64,000 nt of DNA, taken from the NCBI RefSeq assembly GCF_014705615.1, contig NZ_JACXJA010000001.1, positions 186,001 through 250,000 on the forward strand, given 5' to 3'. The stretch comes from Paenibacillus oceani (GTDB lineage Bacteria > Bacillota > Bacilli > Paenibacillales > NBRC-103111). Of the stretch, positions 40,865-50,340 are shown in pieces; positions within the stretch are counted from its first letter, which is position 1, and each line of letters begins with the position of its first letter. The position numbers and the translations under genes are program-made. The notes below the pieces were generated by a model that searched no databases, was not told the DNA's origin, and was given only the letters and a program-made list of their open reading frames with translations.

Positions 40865-42061
40865 ATGACTGTACCCAACAGAAGGATGGCACCGGGCGTA
40901 AAGCCTGATCTCACCTACCATCAAACGGACAAGACGCCGGATACACGCCCGGACGCGGCGTCGGCTTCCTACGCACGACAAGCCGAAGAGACGGCAAAAA
41001 CTACGGGGAGAAACGCTGGATCTGGCGCTCCCCCATCGGAGAAGGCCACGCAGCGGCATGCCGGGACAACCGCACCAGCGTCGTATCGGCTGTGGGCGTA
41101 CGGAGTAGCCTTTACCTTTGCGCTCGCTATGCTGGGCTGGGGACTCGCCCAAATGCCCGGTTTCAACCGGGCCGGGCCTTTGGCTTGCGCGATCGGCGTC
41201 GCCGTTGCTTACCGTCATTTTCGCGGGTATCCGGAGCCGCTCCGGGCGGGCATCCGCTTCTCTTCGAAAACGCTGCTGCGGCTCGCTATCGTCCTGTTCG
41301 GACTAAAGCTGAACATCGACGTGGTTTTAAATGAAGGGCTGGGCCTGCTGGTCCGCGATGCGGCCACGATCGCATTCGCCATCGCGCTCACCGTCTGGAT
41401 CGGCAAACGTCTGAAAGCCGACTCGGCCTTAACGCTGCTGGTCGGAATCGGCACGGGCATCTGCGGTGCGGCGGCGATCGCGGCCGTCTCTCCGATCATA
41501 AACGCCAAGGACGAAGACACGGCGATCGGCGCCGGTATGATCGCCTTGGTCGGCACCCTATTCGCGGTTGCATATACGTTGTTGTTGCCGCTGCTACCGT
41601 TAACACCGGACCAATACGGAGCGTGGTCCGGCGTCAGCCTTCACGAGATCGCCCATGTGGCACTGGCGGCCGAGCCCGGGGGGCCGAACGCGCTGGCGAC
41701 GGGACTGCTCGCCAAGCTGGGACGCGTGTTCCTGCTCGTTCCGCTCTGTTTGCTGCTGATCGGCTGGAAGAAACGTTCGGGTACTTTTCAGTCCGGGACT
41801 AAAGTGGAATTCCCGTGGTTTATGGTCGGTTTTATCGCGATGAGCGTTATCGGCAGTTATGTGCTCGGCGACTACATTCCCGTAACGGCTTCGGTTCTGG
41901 ATGGCGTATCTCTCGTTACTACCGTACTTCTGTCGATGGCCATGGTCGGACTCGGCCTGAACGTCAATCTGAAGCAGCTCCGCACGAAAGCGTTGAAGCC
42001 TTTGCTGGCGATGACCGTTACGTCGGTTCTGCTGTCTGTATTGACTTACCTTACTATCTGA
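40865..42061 (+). CDS. yeiH: YeiH-family putative sulfate/sulfite exporter (UPF0324)
   Basis: A 398-residue membrane protein of the YeiH family with about ten TM helices. Landmarks: RAGPLACAIGVAVAYRH, LLRLAIVLFGLKLNIDVVL, LLVGIGTGICGAAAIAAVSP, INAKDEDTAIGAGMIALVGT, GVSLHEIAHVALA. It has an extra hydrophilic N-terminus of about 70 residues not common in the family. GGAGGTGCTCAGA sets the ATG at 40865. With the divergent LysR it probably handles sulfur oxyanions. Confidence 0.88.
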   Translation: MTVPNRRMAPGVKPDLTYHQTDKTPDTRPDAASASYARQAEETAKTTGRNAGSGAPPSEKATQRHAGTTAPASYRLWAYGVAFTFALAMLGWGLAQMPGFNRAGPLACAIGVAVAYRHFRGYPEPLRAGIRFSSKTLLRLAIVLFGLKLNIDVVLNEGLGLLVRDAATIAFAIALTVWIGKRLKADSALTLLVGIGTGICGAAAIAAVSPIINAKDEDTAIGAGMIALVGTLFAVAYTLLLPLLPLTPDQYGAWSGVSLHEIAHVALAAEPGGPNALATGLLAKLGRVFLLVPLCLLLIGWKKRSGTFQSGTKVEFPWFMVGFIAMSVIGSYVLGDYIPVTASVLDGVSLVTTVLLSMAMVGLGLNVNLKQLRTKALKPLLAMTVTSVLLSVLTYLTI

Positions 42062-42204
42062 GTGGGGCTGCAGTTGTCTGCGGATTGCTTGCTCCAAGAA
42101 AACCCCGCCAGGATACGCGCGTCCGGACAGCTTTTTGGCGTGCAAGTCCATACGTTTGTTGCAGCAGGCCAGCAGGCAATCGACTTCAACCGCAGCCTGT
42201 GAAG

Positions 42205-42400
42205 TTTCTTCCGGAAGTAATACTTCCGTTATCTGATTTTTGCAGCAGGAATTCGACGTATAGCGGAACCCTTTGTTCCGCTATTTCCAGGATAATCGCC
42301 CGTATCCCCCAAAAAACCGAAATAACGGAAACCAAACTTCCGCTATAGCGTGAAAATTACGTACATCGCGGGAATAATGGAAGTAACTCTTCCGCTTCAC
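42205..42400. repeat. Interspersed hairpin repeat, site R5 (variant stem)
   Basis: Three hairpin units after yeiH with a different stem from the other sites: GGAAG-TAATA-CTTCC, TAGCGGAAC-CCTTT-GTTCCGCTA and AACGGAA-ACCAAAC-TTCCGCT. The CCGAAATAA lead-in matches the other sites. The rest of 42062-42572 shows only a GGCT...AGCC hairpin near 42490-42515. Confidence 0.55.
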
Positions 42401-42572
42401 CTATGAATAACCGTTGATTTTCGGCGAATCTTGAATAGGAATATTCCCTCCATTGCTACACCAAGCCGCCTCCCTTAACTAAGGGGGTAAGGCTCCTTTT
42501 CTTATAAGGAAGCCCCTCATTTCACTCCAGCATAGGGACAGCCTTACTGAAAACTTACACATACTCCCTACG

Positions 42573-42600
42573 AAAAAAAGGGTGCCGAGGGCACCCTTTT
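42573..42600. terminator. Terminator of ndh
   Basis: GGGTGCC-GAG-GGCACCC flanked by T-runs on both strands, 15 bp after the NADH dehydrogenase stop. Confidence 0.85.
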
Positions 42601-42614
42601 CTCATCGCAGCCGA

Positions 42615-43793
42615 TTAATAAGCCAGCGTGAACAAACCGTTGATATGACTCAGGTAGCGAATGTTGCTCGCTTCCTTCATATACGTAGCCAGCGCGCCTT
42701 TCAGCTTCGTCTGGTTGCCGCCGATCGTTCCGATCGCGTCTTTGCGGCCCAGGCTGGCCAGCGTACCGGAGAATACCGGCTGGAACGTGTTCATCGTCGC
42801 GCCTTTGAAGTAAGCGAAGATGTTGTAGCCGATCGTTTCGCCCATTTGCCAAGCAAGCTGAGCGGTTGGCGGAAACGGACGGCCTTCCGGACTCATCACG
42901 ACAGCGCTGTCGCCTGCCACGAAGATGTCAGGATGCGAAGTCGACTGCAAGCCTTCCGTTACCGTAGCACGGCCGCGGTTGACTTCGATGCCACAGTTTG
43001 CGACAACCGAGTTGCCTTGTACGCCGCCGGTCCATACGATCGTGTTCGTTACGATCGAACGGCCGTCTTTGAGGAACGCTTCGCCCGGCTTCACTTCCGT
43101 AATCGGAAGTCCGGTCAGGAATTCTACGCCGCGCTTCTCCAGGCTCGTTTGCGCGCGCTGCACGAGATCAGGGGCGAATCCAGCCAGGATGGAAGGAGCC
43201 GCCTCTACGCAATATAGCGAAATTTCGCTGAAGTCGACCGCATATTTGCTGCACAGCTGAGGCAGCATGTCCGCAAGTTCGCCAACGAGCTCGATACCAG
43301 TCAGGCCGCCGCCGCCGACAACAAACGTAGCGTCCGCTTTGTCGCTGGTTTTGCTATATTTCTCGATGCTTGCTTCGATGTGGGCGCGGAGCTTGTTGGC
43401 ATCGCTAACCGACTTCAGCGTGAAGCTGTGCTCCTGCAGTCCCGGAATACCAAAGAATGCCGTTTCGCTGCCCATCGCCACGACCAGAACGTCGTAACGG
43501 AGGAAAGCGCCGCCGGCCAGCTTCACTTGCTTCTGATCCGGGGTAATTTCTTGAACCGTATCAATCATCAGATTGATTTGTTTGCCGCGCAGCAGCTTCT
43601 CCAGCGGAAGCGCCACGGATTTTTCGTTCAGGCTGCCAGCAGCAAGGCGGTGCAGCTCCGTAATGATCTGGTGAGTCGGGAACCGATTGACGACTGTAAT
43701 CGTAGCCTCTTCAGCCGACATATATTTGCGCGTCGTCAATGCAGCGAGCAAACCGCCGTAGCCGCCGCCCAAAATTACTATTTGCTTCGACAT
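42615..43793 (-). CDS. ndh: Type II NADH dehydrogenase (NDH-2)
   Basis: A 392-residue FAD enzyme that passes electrons from NADH to menaquinone without pumping protons. FAD-binding GGGYGGLLAAL (9-19), second Rossmann GGGGLTGIELVGELADML (near 165), and HPDIFVAGDSAVV near 293 are in order; the C-terminal amphipathic helix that holds the protein on the membrane is present. GGAGGATAACAGT precedes the ATG. It follows yjlC, the same pair as yjlC-ndh (yjlD) in B. subtilis. Confidence 0.92.
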   Translation of the reverse strand: MSKQIVILGGGYGGLLAALTTRKYMSAEEATITVVNRFPTHQIITELHRLAAGSLNEKSVALPLEKLLRGKQINLMIDTVQEITPDQKQVKLAGGAFLRYDVLVVAMGSETAFFGIPGLQEHSFTLKSVSDANKLRAHIEASIEKYSKTSDKADATFVVGGGGLTGIELVGELADMLPQLCSKYAVDFSEISLYCVEAAPSILAGFAPDLVQRAQTSLEKRGVEFLTGLPITEVKPGEAFLKDGRSIVTNTIVWTGGVQGNSVVANCGIEVNRGRATVTEGLQSTSHPDIFVAGDSAVVMSPEGRPFPPTAQLAWQMGETIGYNIFAYFKGATMNTFQPVFSGTLASLGRKDAIGTIGGNQTKLKGALATYMKEASNIRYLSHINGLFTLAY

Positions 43794-43963
43794 ACTGTTA
43801 TCCTCCGTCCTGATTTGCGCGTTTTGGGAAACCTAACATGAACACGCAGCCTTGCTTGATCGCCCGGAAGCGACACCAAGCTTCCATACCGGGAAATGAA
43901 AAATTACCGCAAAAAAAGCGGCTAATCGATTCCATACGCCTTTTGTGTCGCTGCTGCCGGGAA

Positions 43964-44398
43964 TCAGCCGTTTTGATTTTTGCGCTCGCCGAGCACTTCC
44001 AGGAAAGCTTGAGCGAAGCGAAGCGTTTGCTGAACTTGCGGGTCTTTCAGCATTTTGAGCAGTCCGAACAGCCCGATTGTGCTCGCTTCCGCTTGGGTGC
44101 GGTCGTTAGCTTCAATCGCGGCGGCGGCGACGCCTTTAGCTTTATCCGCTATCGGCTTCACGAACTCCTCCATACCTACTTTCAGATCATCAATCAGTAC
44201 TTTGTCGGTTACGACGTTTTGGACGACATCATACGTCTTCGTCAAAATCGTGACCATCTCGGCCAGTTTCGGCAAGTTCTCGACCAACACCGTTAGCGAT
44301 TGCTGCACCTCAGGTTTCATCAGTTGATCGAGCACATCCGTTTGTGGTGCCGCGGGAGCGGAAGTAAGCGCCGCTTCTTGCGTGGATGTTTGTGACAT
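43964..44398 (-). CDS. yjlC: YjlC-like protein (DUF1641)
   Basis: A 144-residue DUF1641 protein, hydrophilic and helical: DVLDQLMKPEVQQSLTVLVE, NLPKLAEMVTILTKTYDVVQ and the end LKMLKDPQVQQTLRFAQAFL. The family is found beside NADH or formate dehydrogenases and may act as an accessory factor. GGAGG lies before the ATG. The 170-bp gap to ndh shows no terminator, so they are probably co-transcribed. Confidence 0.88.
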   Translation of the reverse strand: MSQTSTQEAALTSAPAAPQTDVLDQLMKPEVQQSLTVLVENLPKLAEMVTILTKTYDVVQNVVTDKVLIDDLKVGMEEFVKPIADKAKGVAAAAIEANDRTQAEASTIGLFGLLKMLKDPQVQQTLRFAQAFLEVLGERKNQNG

Positions 44399-44571
44399 TA
44401 GTAAACGTCCTCCTTTGCATTAAAATAGAAGCCCTGTTTTGTTCCAATCCCTGTTCAAGCCAGGTAGACGTGACGCTTCTTCGCAAGAGAAACGGTGTAA
44501 ACCGGAGAACAAGCCCCGTTTAACGAGTAAATCCGTAAGTTAGCGATAGAAATTCTCGAATACCTGCGTAT

Positions 44572-44589
44572 TTGTACCATTTTTCACAA
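44572..44589. promoter_or_regulatory. Candidate Rex operator
   Basis: TTGTACCATTTTTCACAA resembles the Rex consensus TTGTGAA-N4-TTCACAA with three mismatches, all in one half. It lies about 175 bp upstream of yjlC; Rex (NADH sensor) controls yjlC-ndh in B. subtilis. A half-site TTGTGAA also occurs at about 44759. The remaining gap to 44885 shows nothing else. Confidence 0.4.
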
Positions 44590-44885
44590 ATACGGCCGGA
44601 ACGCGGCCGTTAGGCGCTTCCCGGTTGGTCGTTCAGGCGTTCAAGCCGCAAAATCATGTCTTTCTGTGCCGGTGAGCAGGAACAGGTACAGACGGAACTC
44701 TATGTGATTCTTATTATACCCTCTTCTGTAAAATTGGGAAAAAACAATTTTCGACAATTGTGAATATTTTGTGTCCGAACCTGTTTTTCCTGCCGTTCTT
44801 CCCCCTTAGCGGGGTTATTTTCCAGGCATCTTTGGGCGGCATCGTTATGCCAGCGCTTTCCTTCTTGAGGGCGACCCTGACTTAC

Positions 44886-47204
44886 CTATCGGCCGTCTCT
44901 CCCGTCCTCGCCGACCAGTTGAACCGGCTTCCACTCGTCCGGCAGCATCACGCGATACCCCGGCTGAAGGAACCGGTCGTCGACGAGCACGAGCGTTCCG
45001 CGGTCCGTCTCGGTGCGGATCAGCCGTCCTCCGGCTTGCAGCACTTTATTCATGCCCGGGAATTTGTACGCGTAGTCGAATCCGCTCTTCCCCGTCTCGT
45101 CGAAGTACCGTTTGATCAAATCGCGCTCCAGTCCGAGCTGAGGCAGTCCTACGCCGACGATCACAACCCCGGTCAGACGGTCGCCCGTCAGGTCGATCCC
45201 TTCGGAGAAAATGCCGCCCATGACAGCGAAGCCGGTAGTCGGCAGCTCGGCGTCCTCCCGGAACGCCCCCAGAAATGCGTCCCGCTCCTCCTCGGACATG
45301 CCGCCGCTCTGTACGAGTACCGGACCGGCCGGCTCGCGCTCGGCAAACCGGGCCACAACCTCATTCATATATTCATAGGACGGGAAAAATACAAGGTAAT
45401 TGCCCGCCCGCTCCCTCGTAACCCGGTGCAACAGATCGGCGATCGGCGCGTAGGAGTGTTCCCGGTCGCGGTAGCGGGTAGACAGAGGCAGCAGCAGCAC
45501 GTCCAGCTGTTCCTTATGGAACGGCGACGGGATCGCCATCGTGTAATCGTCAGCATCCCCGCCGAGCATGTCCCGGTAATACGCCAGCGGCGCAAGCGTC
45601 GCCGAGAACGAGACGTGCGAGCGGTACCCCTTTCCCATCTGCCGGAGCAGCCCCGACGGGTCGAGACAGAAAAGCTTCACCGTCACGTCGCTTCTCTCAA
45701 ACAGCACATAAGTTACATATTTCTCGTCATAATAACCGTATGTTCGGATAAAAGACTGGACGGCGTAATACGTATCCGTCAGCAGCGGCCGGAGCTCCGC
45801 CGATGAGGGGCCCGCAAGCTCCGCCTCGGCAATCCCGGCAAACGACTCCAGCAGCGGGAGCAGCAGGAGCGGCGCCTCCTGAAAGACCACATGCTTCTGC
45901 TCGGCATGCTCCTTGCGAAGCCGGATGAACGCGTTGTTCACCGCTTTGGCCGCATCGTGGAGCGCCGGGCTGAGTCCTTTGGCCAGCCGCTTCAGCTCGA
46001 GAAAAGGCGCCTTCGTCAAAGCGGCGGAGTACATCTCTCTCCCCCGGTCCACCAGGTTATGAGCCTCGTCGACCAGCACCACAGTTCGTCTCCGCTGCTC
46101 CTCGAACAACCGCTTCAGCGCAATCCGGGGATCGTATACATAATTATAATCGCAGATGACCGCATCCGCGGCGTAGGCGGCATCCAGCGAATATTCGAAC
46201 GGGCACACCCGGTGCTTGCGCGCATACGTCTCTACAACCTCCCGGGTGATTGCGCTCTGCTCCGACAGCAGATCCAGGATAGCCCCCTGTATCCGGTCGT
46301 AGTAACCGTCCGCGTATTCACAATGATCTTTATGGCAGATCGTCTCTTCCTTGAAACAGATCTTCTCCTTGGCCGTCAGCGTCACGCAGCGCATATGAAG
46401 CCCCCTGGAGCGCATGAACGCAAAGGCTTCCTCCGCAGCGGTCCGCGTCGTCGTCTTCGCCGTCACATAGAAAAAGCGCTGCAGCAGCCCTTCCCCGATC
46501 GCCTTGACGGAAGGAAACAGCGTGGAGATCGTTTTGCCCGTACCGGTCGGGGCTCTCGCGAACAACCTTTTCTTGTCCGCTATCGACTTGTATACCGCCG
46601 CAGCGAAGTTGCGCTGTCCTTGCCGGTAAGATGCGAACGGAAACGCCAGCTCCTTGATGGAGCGGTCTCTGCGGCGGGCGTGGTCCGTCTGCATGACGGC
46701 ATAGGGGGCGTACGACTCCACGAGGCCCCGGACGAACGATTCCAGCTCTTCGAATCCAGCCGACCGTTCGAACCGTTTCTGCTCCTCCGTCTTCCGGTGG
46801 ATGTAGGTCAGACGCACGCGCATGTGCCCGAGCTGCTCGGCTTTGGCATACAGATACGCATAACATAACGCCTGTGCCCAATGCACGGGGTGCGTATCCT
46901 CCCCGACCAGCTCCAGGTCGCGGGAGGTGGACTTGATCTCGTCGATCGTATACGTCCCGTCTTCCCCGCCAAGGAGCCCGTCGCAGCGCCCGTCCAGTTG
47001 AAATACCAGCCCGCCGTACGGGATCTCGCCCTGCACATACACTTCTTTACGGTCCGTTTCCTTGTAAGTCTGCTGAATGACCCGGTGCGCCTTCGTACCT
47101 TCCGTCAGCGGAGCTCCGGACTGGAAGCCCGCCTCGATGCTGCCCCCGAGATAGGCGTATTCCACAAGCGCCCGCACGGAAATGTAGACGATCTGCTCGG
47201 ACAT
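44886..47204 (-). CDS. DinG/XPD-type helicase with N-terminal PD-(D/E)XK nuclease domain
   Basis: A 772-residue DNA helicase. Residues about 25-170 carry a RecB/Cas4-like nuclease motif set (GTKAHRVIQQTY, LDGRCDGLLGG, TYTIDEIKST). The SF2 motor follows: Walker A APTGTGKT (near 217), four Cys for an Fe-S cluster (ICFKEETICHKDHC and HRVCPFEYS, about 280-335), DEAH box VLVDEAHN (near 377) and motif VI GRLIRTETDRG. Likely repair of branched or RNA-containing DNA. GGTGAGGAC before ATG 47204 sets the start. Confidence 0.88.
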   Translation of the reverse strand: MSEQIVYISVRALVEYAYLGGSIEAGFQSGAPLTEGTKAHRVIQQTYKETDRKEVYVQGEIPYGGLVFQLDGRCDGLLGGEDGTYTIDEIKSTSRDLELVGEDTHPVHWAQALCYAYLYAKAEQLGHMRVRLTYIHRKTEEQKRFERSAGFEELESFVRGLVESYAPYAVMQTDHARRRDRSIKELAFPFASYRQGQRNFAAAVYKSIADKKRLFARAPTGTGKTISTLFPSVKAIGEGLLQRFFYVTAKTTTRTAAEEAFAFMRSRGLHMRCVTLTAKEKICFKEETICHKDHCEYADGYYDRIQGAILDLLSEQSAITREVVETYARKHRVCPFEYSLDAAYAADAVICDYNYVYDPRIALKRLFEEQRRRTVVLVDEAHNLVDRGREMYSAALTKAPFLELKRLAKGLSPALHDAAKAVNNAFIRLRKEHAEQKHVVFQEAPLLLLPLLESFAGIAEAELAGPSSAELRPLLTDTYYAVQSFIRTYGYYDEKYVTYVLFERSDVTVKLFCLDPSGLLRQMGKGYRSHVSFSATLAPLAYYRDMLGGDADDYTMAIPSPFHKEQLDVLLLPLSTRYRDREHSYAPIADLLHRVTRERAGNYLVFFPSYEYMNEVVARFAEREPAGPVLVQSGGMSEEERDAFLGAFREDAELPTTGFAVMGGIFSEGIDLTGDRLTGVVIVGVGLPQLGLERDLIKRYFDETGKSGFDYAYKFPGMNKVLQAGGRLIRTETDRGTLVLVDDRFLQPGYRVMLPDEWKPVQLVGEDGRDGR

Positions 47205-47337
47205 GTCCTCACCTGCCGCTCGATTGTTTAGGCGCCCCTGCAATCCGCAATAAAACATACGTTCGCCTTGGTTATGTCCATTATACCCCGTATGAGCTGC
47301 GAAATCGAGCCGGCTTTCACTTCTCCGATGTAGGCGC

Positions 47338-47366
47338 AAAAAGAAAAAGCCGCTTACGCAAGCAGC
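47338..47366 (-). terminator. Terminator of the ChbG operon
   Basis: Minus strand GCTGCTT-GCGT-AAGCGGC then TTTTTCTTTTT, about 135 bp after the deacetylase stop. Confidence 0.75.
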
Positions 47367-47498
47367 AAGGGCGGGTGCAGGCCGATTGGCCTCGTGCGGA
47401 GGAGAGGAGGTGCTGCCGACTGCGTCATGCAGCGTGTACAGCTGGCACCGGATGCAGCACGGGCGGCGGTACCCGTATCAGTCCGGGGAGTCGCCGCC

Positions 47499-48425
47499 TC
47501 ATTTCTTGCGGCTCAACAATGACTTCAGCAGCGTCCCCGCGGAGCGGATTCGGGAATGCCGTCTGTGCTCCCGGACGTATCTATAGTTGGTCAATGTTAC
47601 TTGGGCATCACGCAGGGCATGGGCAAAATCGGGATCGAACATCAGCTTGTACTCCCACACCCGCTTCGTCCACGATGGGATGATCGCTTGCAGCCGGTCG
47701 TCGTCCACTGCCGGGTGAATGTACGTCTCGCTCACGCCCTCCGGCAGATCGTACAGCTTGTCGATCAGCATCCGCTTGAACGATTCGTACGTCTCCCCTT
47801 CCTCGATAGGATACGAGTGCGACAGCAAATAGTCCGGCACGGCAACGCCGAGGACGTCGGCCAGCGCGACGGCGGGAGCGAGCATCCGCTCGGCGCGGGG
47901 AATCGAAGCGAGCAATTTGTCCTTGCTGTGGATGCGGCGGAACAAGCGAAACGGCAAGCCCCGTCTGGAGCATTGCAGCATCACCTGCGGAATATGGCTC
48001 CGCCCCGTGGCCATCCCGTACAGGCTGCCCATATGGTTGTCTACGTGAGTGATCGCAATGCCAGCCTGCTTCACGGCTTCGAACTGCGCCCGCATCTCGG
48101 CGACGACGTCCCGCGTAACCGCCTTCCGCTCGAACTCGACTACCGTCCGGTGCATGAAGCCGCTCTCGTCGTGAAGCGAAGGAAGACCGGTCAGGCTTTT
48201 CCAGCGCAGCCCATCGATCTCGCTCGTTAAGGTCAGATGGAGGCCGACTTGCGCGCGCCCCTTCCCTCTGTCTCTGCACCAGGCCGCTGCCGCTTCAAAC
48301 GCCGGGGCGGGAGGCATGATCGTCGCCGAAGATACTTTGCCCTCCTCCAGCAGATGAATGATCGCCTGATTCGCGGCCGTGCTTTGGCCGAAGTCGTCGC
48401 AATTGATAATCAGATGTTTGCTCAT
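47499..48425 (-). CDS. YdjC/ChbG-family carbohydrate deacetylase
   Basis: A 308-residue YdjC-like protein that removes N-acetyl groups from diacetylchitobiose-type sugars. The metal and catalytic motif NCDDFG (9-14), VGLHLTLTSEIDG (61-73), THVDNHMGSL (near 128) and YIHPAVDDD are all present. It lies 24 bp after a GPH-type sugar transporter in one operon, which fits uptake and deacetylation of an amino sugar under CcpA control. Confidence 0.88.
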   Translation of the reverse strand: MSKHLIINCDDFGQSTAANQAIIHLLEEGKVSSATIMPPAPAFEAAAAWCRDRGKGRAQVGLHLTLTSEIDGLRWKSLTGLPSLHDESGFMHRTVVEFERKAVTRDVVAEMRAQFEAVKQAGIAITHVDNHMGSLYGMATGRSHIPQVMLQCSRRGLPFRLFRRIHSKDKLLASIPRAERMLAPAVALADVLGVAVPDYLLSHSYPIEEGETYESFKRMLIDKLYDLPEGVSETYIHPAVDDDRLQAIIPSWTKRVWEYKLMFDPDFAHALRDAQVTLTNYRYVREHRRHSRIRSAGTLLKSLLSRKK

Positions 48426-48449
48426 TAGGTGCGGTACCCTCCCGTATAG

Positions 48450-49745
48450 CTACTGTTTCCCTAGTCCGCTACCGCTGCCCGGCAGTCTGGGTAGAAAAAA
48501 AGAGATGACCATCGAGACGGCCAGCAGACAAAGCGGAACAACGCTGATTAGATACCGGAAGGTCGACTCCGGATCGGGTCCCGGATTTTCGCCGCTCACG
48601 TAGCCGAAGATCATGCCCACGATCCAGAACGCCAGCGCCGAGATCAGTCCGCTGGAGCGGGTTATAAAACCGCCGACCGCCGTATACACGCCCTCCCTGC
48701 GGCTGCCCGTTTGCTCGTAATCCTGGTCGATAATTTGTCCCGTAACCACCGGAGGCGTGACGAGAAACCCGGCCAGACCGAAACCGACGACGATGCCCGC
48801 CGCGATGCCGGTGCCGAGTCCGGTCGCAAACCATAGCGGAATGACGGAGAGTCCGTAGGCGATCAGAGACAGACGCCATCCCCTCAGCCCCCCGAGCTTG
48901 CGGACGATCCAGTACCAGACCGCCACTAGCGGAATGACGGGCACGAATACGCTGGCCAGCAGCAGCGATACTTGCGGCTCCGGTACGTGCAGCACGTATT
49001 TGGCGTAAAACGGGATGGACGAGCCGAGCAGCCCGTTTACCGTCTGAGCGAAGGAATTGGCGATGTTGAATATCCAGAACTGCTTGTTCCGTAAAGTCGA
49101 GCGGAACGCTTCCATAATCGGCAAGGGCGGCTCGACGCTGGCTTGCTTGTTCTCCTGGGTCGTCACGACGAATCCGATCATAAATACGGCGAATACGGCG
49201 GCGAACACGACCGACATGTACCCGAATCCGATAGCCGCGAACAGAATGGGCGTCAACACCGACGCGATCAGGATAGCAGCGATCTGGTACCCTTGCTGGA
49301 CCGCGGAAGCTTTCGCCCTAGCCCGGTCGCCCCGGAACAGCTCGGGGAAGAGCGCTCCGTAGTTCACCCAGATGATGGTCGACACGCCCTCAAACAAAAC
49401 TAGCGCCACAACAAACCAGCCAAACAAACTAAAACCCGACAATCCGTCCGGCACCGCAAACACCATAATGAACGTAGCCATAAACAGCGGAATCGAGGAG
49501 ACGATCCACGGCTTGCGCCGTCCCCACCGGGTTCTCGTTCGATCCGACAAATACCCGAACAGCGGCTGGTTGGCCGCGTCCCAGATCAGATAGATGACCC
49601 GGGCCAAAGTGGCGAGACCGACGCCAAGTCCGAGCTTTTCCACGTAAAAGTAGCTGTAGAACGAGCTGAAAGCCTGGGTCGGAATCATCATCGCGAACAT
49701 GCCGAGCGCGTACGTCGTCGGGGAGTTCATCAGCTTTTTGAGCAT
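48450..49745 (-). CDS. GPH-family (MFS) sugar:cation symporter
   Basis: A 431-residue transporter with twelve TM helices of the glycoside-pentoside-hexuronide family (YjmB/MelB-like). Landmarks: IYLIWDAANQPLFGYLSDRT, RWGRRKPWIVSSIPLF, IIWVNYGALFPELF, GQIIDQDYEQTGSRREG. AAGGAGCGGATCGA precedes the ATG. The gene is first in an operon with the ChbG-type deacetylase, so its substrate may be an acetylated sugar. Confidence 0.9.
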   Translation of the reverse strand: MLKKLMNSPTTYALGMFAMMIPTQAFSSFYSYFYVEKLGLGVGLATLARVIYLIWDAANQPLFGYLSDRTRTRWGRRKPWIVSSIPLFMATFIMVFAVPDGLSGFSLFGWFVVALVLFEGVSTIIWVNYGALFPELFRGDRARAKASAVQQGYQIAAILIASVLTPILFAAIGFGYMSVVFAAVFAVFMIGFVVTTQENKQASVEPPLPIMEAFRSTLRNKQFWIFNIANSFAQTVNGLLGSSIPFYAKYVLHVPEPQVSLLLASVFVPVIPLVAVWYWIVRKLGGLRGWRLSLIAYGLSVIPLWFATGLGTGIAAGIVVGFGLAGFLVTPPVVTGQIIDQDYEQTGSRREGVYTAVGGFITRSSGLISALAFWIVGMIFGYVSGENPGPDPESTFRYLISVVPLCLLAVSMVISFFLPRLPGSGSGLGKQ

Positions 49746-49837
49746 TCGATCCGCTCCTTGGATACCGGATAGGGGGATGGCTTTGGGTTTGAATTGTTTT
49801 GATGGGCACTGGTAACCCCCGTCAAGCTTTTTGCTCC

Positions 49838-49877
49838 GTTGATCTGTTGATCTGTTGATCTGCTGCTCTGTTGATCT
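49838..49877. repeat. Five tandem 8-bp repeats GTTGATCT
   Basis: Units GTTGATCT x3, GCTGCTCT, GTTGATCT in the long leader between the CcpA-boxed promoter and the transporter gene. A candidate phase-variable or slippage-prone element. Confidence 0.7.
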
Positions 49878-49951
49878 GTTTTTCTCTATCTGCGTTCTGT
49901 CCGCTCTGTTTTACTTGGTCTGGCTCTACCGTCCTCCCGAATTAATTTTTC

Positions 49952-49976
49952 ATTATATTCTATGTAAACGCTATCA
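49952..49976 (-). promoter_or_regulatory. CcpA site (CRE) overlapping the transporter promoter
   Basis: ATGTAAACGCTATCA (49962-49976) fits the CRE consensus WTGNAANCGNWNNCA at every position. On the minus strand TATAAT (-10, at 49952-49957) follows it within five bases, so CcpA bound there would block the promoter. Implies glucose repression of the transporter/deacetylase operon. Confidence 0.75.
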
Positions 49977-50124
49977 ATTCTCAAGTTTAGCATAAATCCG
50001 TCGAATAGGGGTTCCGGGGTTCCGAGTTCCGGGCTTCCACGGGGTCAGGCGCCACCCTTATCCAGCTTCCGGCTCCCTAGCCAGCTACAGTAGAGCCCCC
50101 CTGCCAAAGAAGCAGGCTATTCCA

Positions 50125-50340
50125 AACCAATAAGAGCTGTTTGAACCTTCTATTTCTACCCTCGCCCTGATTTTCGACGAAATAGGAGCTTTTAGCAGCT
50201 CTTAAACCTCCGCTTTCAGCGGAAAACCGTGTATTTTGCGAAAATAAGAGTCCCGAATAGCTCCTATTTCTTCCATAGTCCCGAATTTCGCCGAAATAAG
50301 AGCCCCTAGCGCAGCTCTTAACCCCTTCTTTTTCCGCCGC
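50125..50340. repeat. Interspersed hairpin repeat, site R3
   Basis: Three tandem units of about 55-60 bp, each TTTCG-CGAAATA(A/G)GAG, a 7-10 base loop, then AGCTC(T/C)TA. The frame around them yields only low-complexity peptides, so it is non-coding. The rest of 49978-50523 shows no gene. Confidence 0.7.

Noticed and set aside
44757-44775. TTGTGAATATTTTGTGT as a second Rex site
   Set aside because: Only one half matches; the second half is a direct, not inverted, copy.
47386-47586. Possible small gene before the ChbG stop on the plus strand
   Set aside because: Overlaps the deacetylase antisense, lacks a ribosome site and a known pattern.
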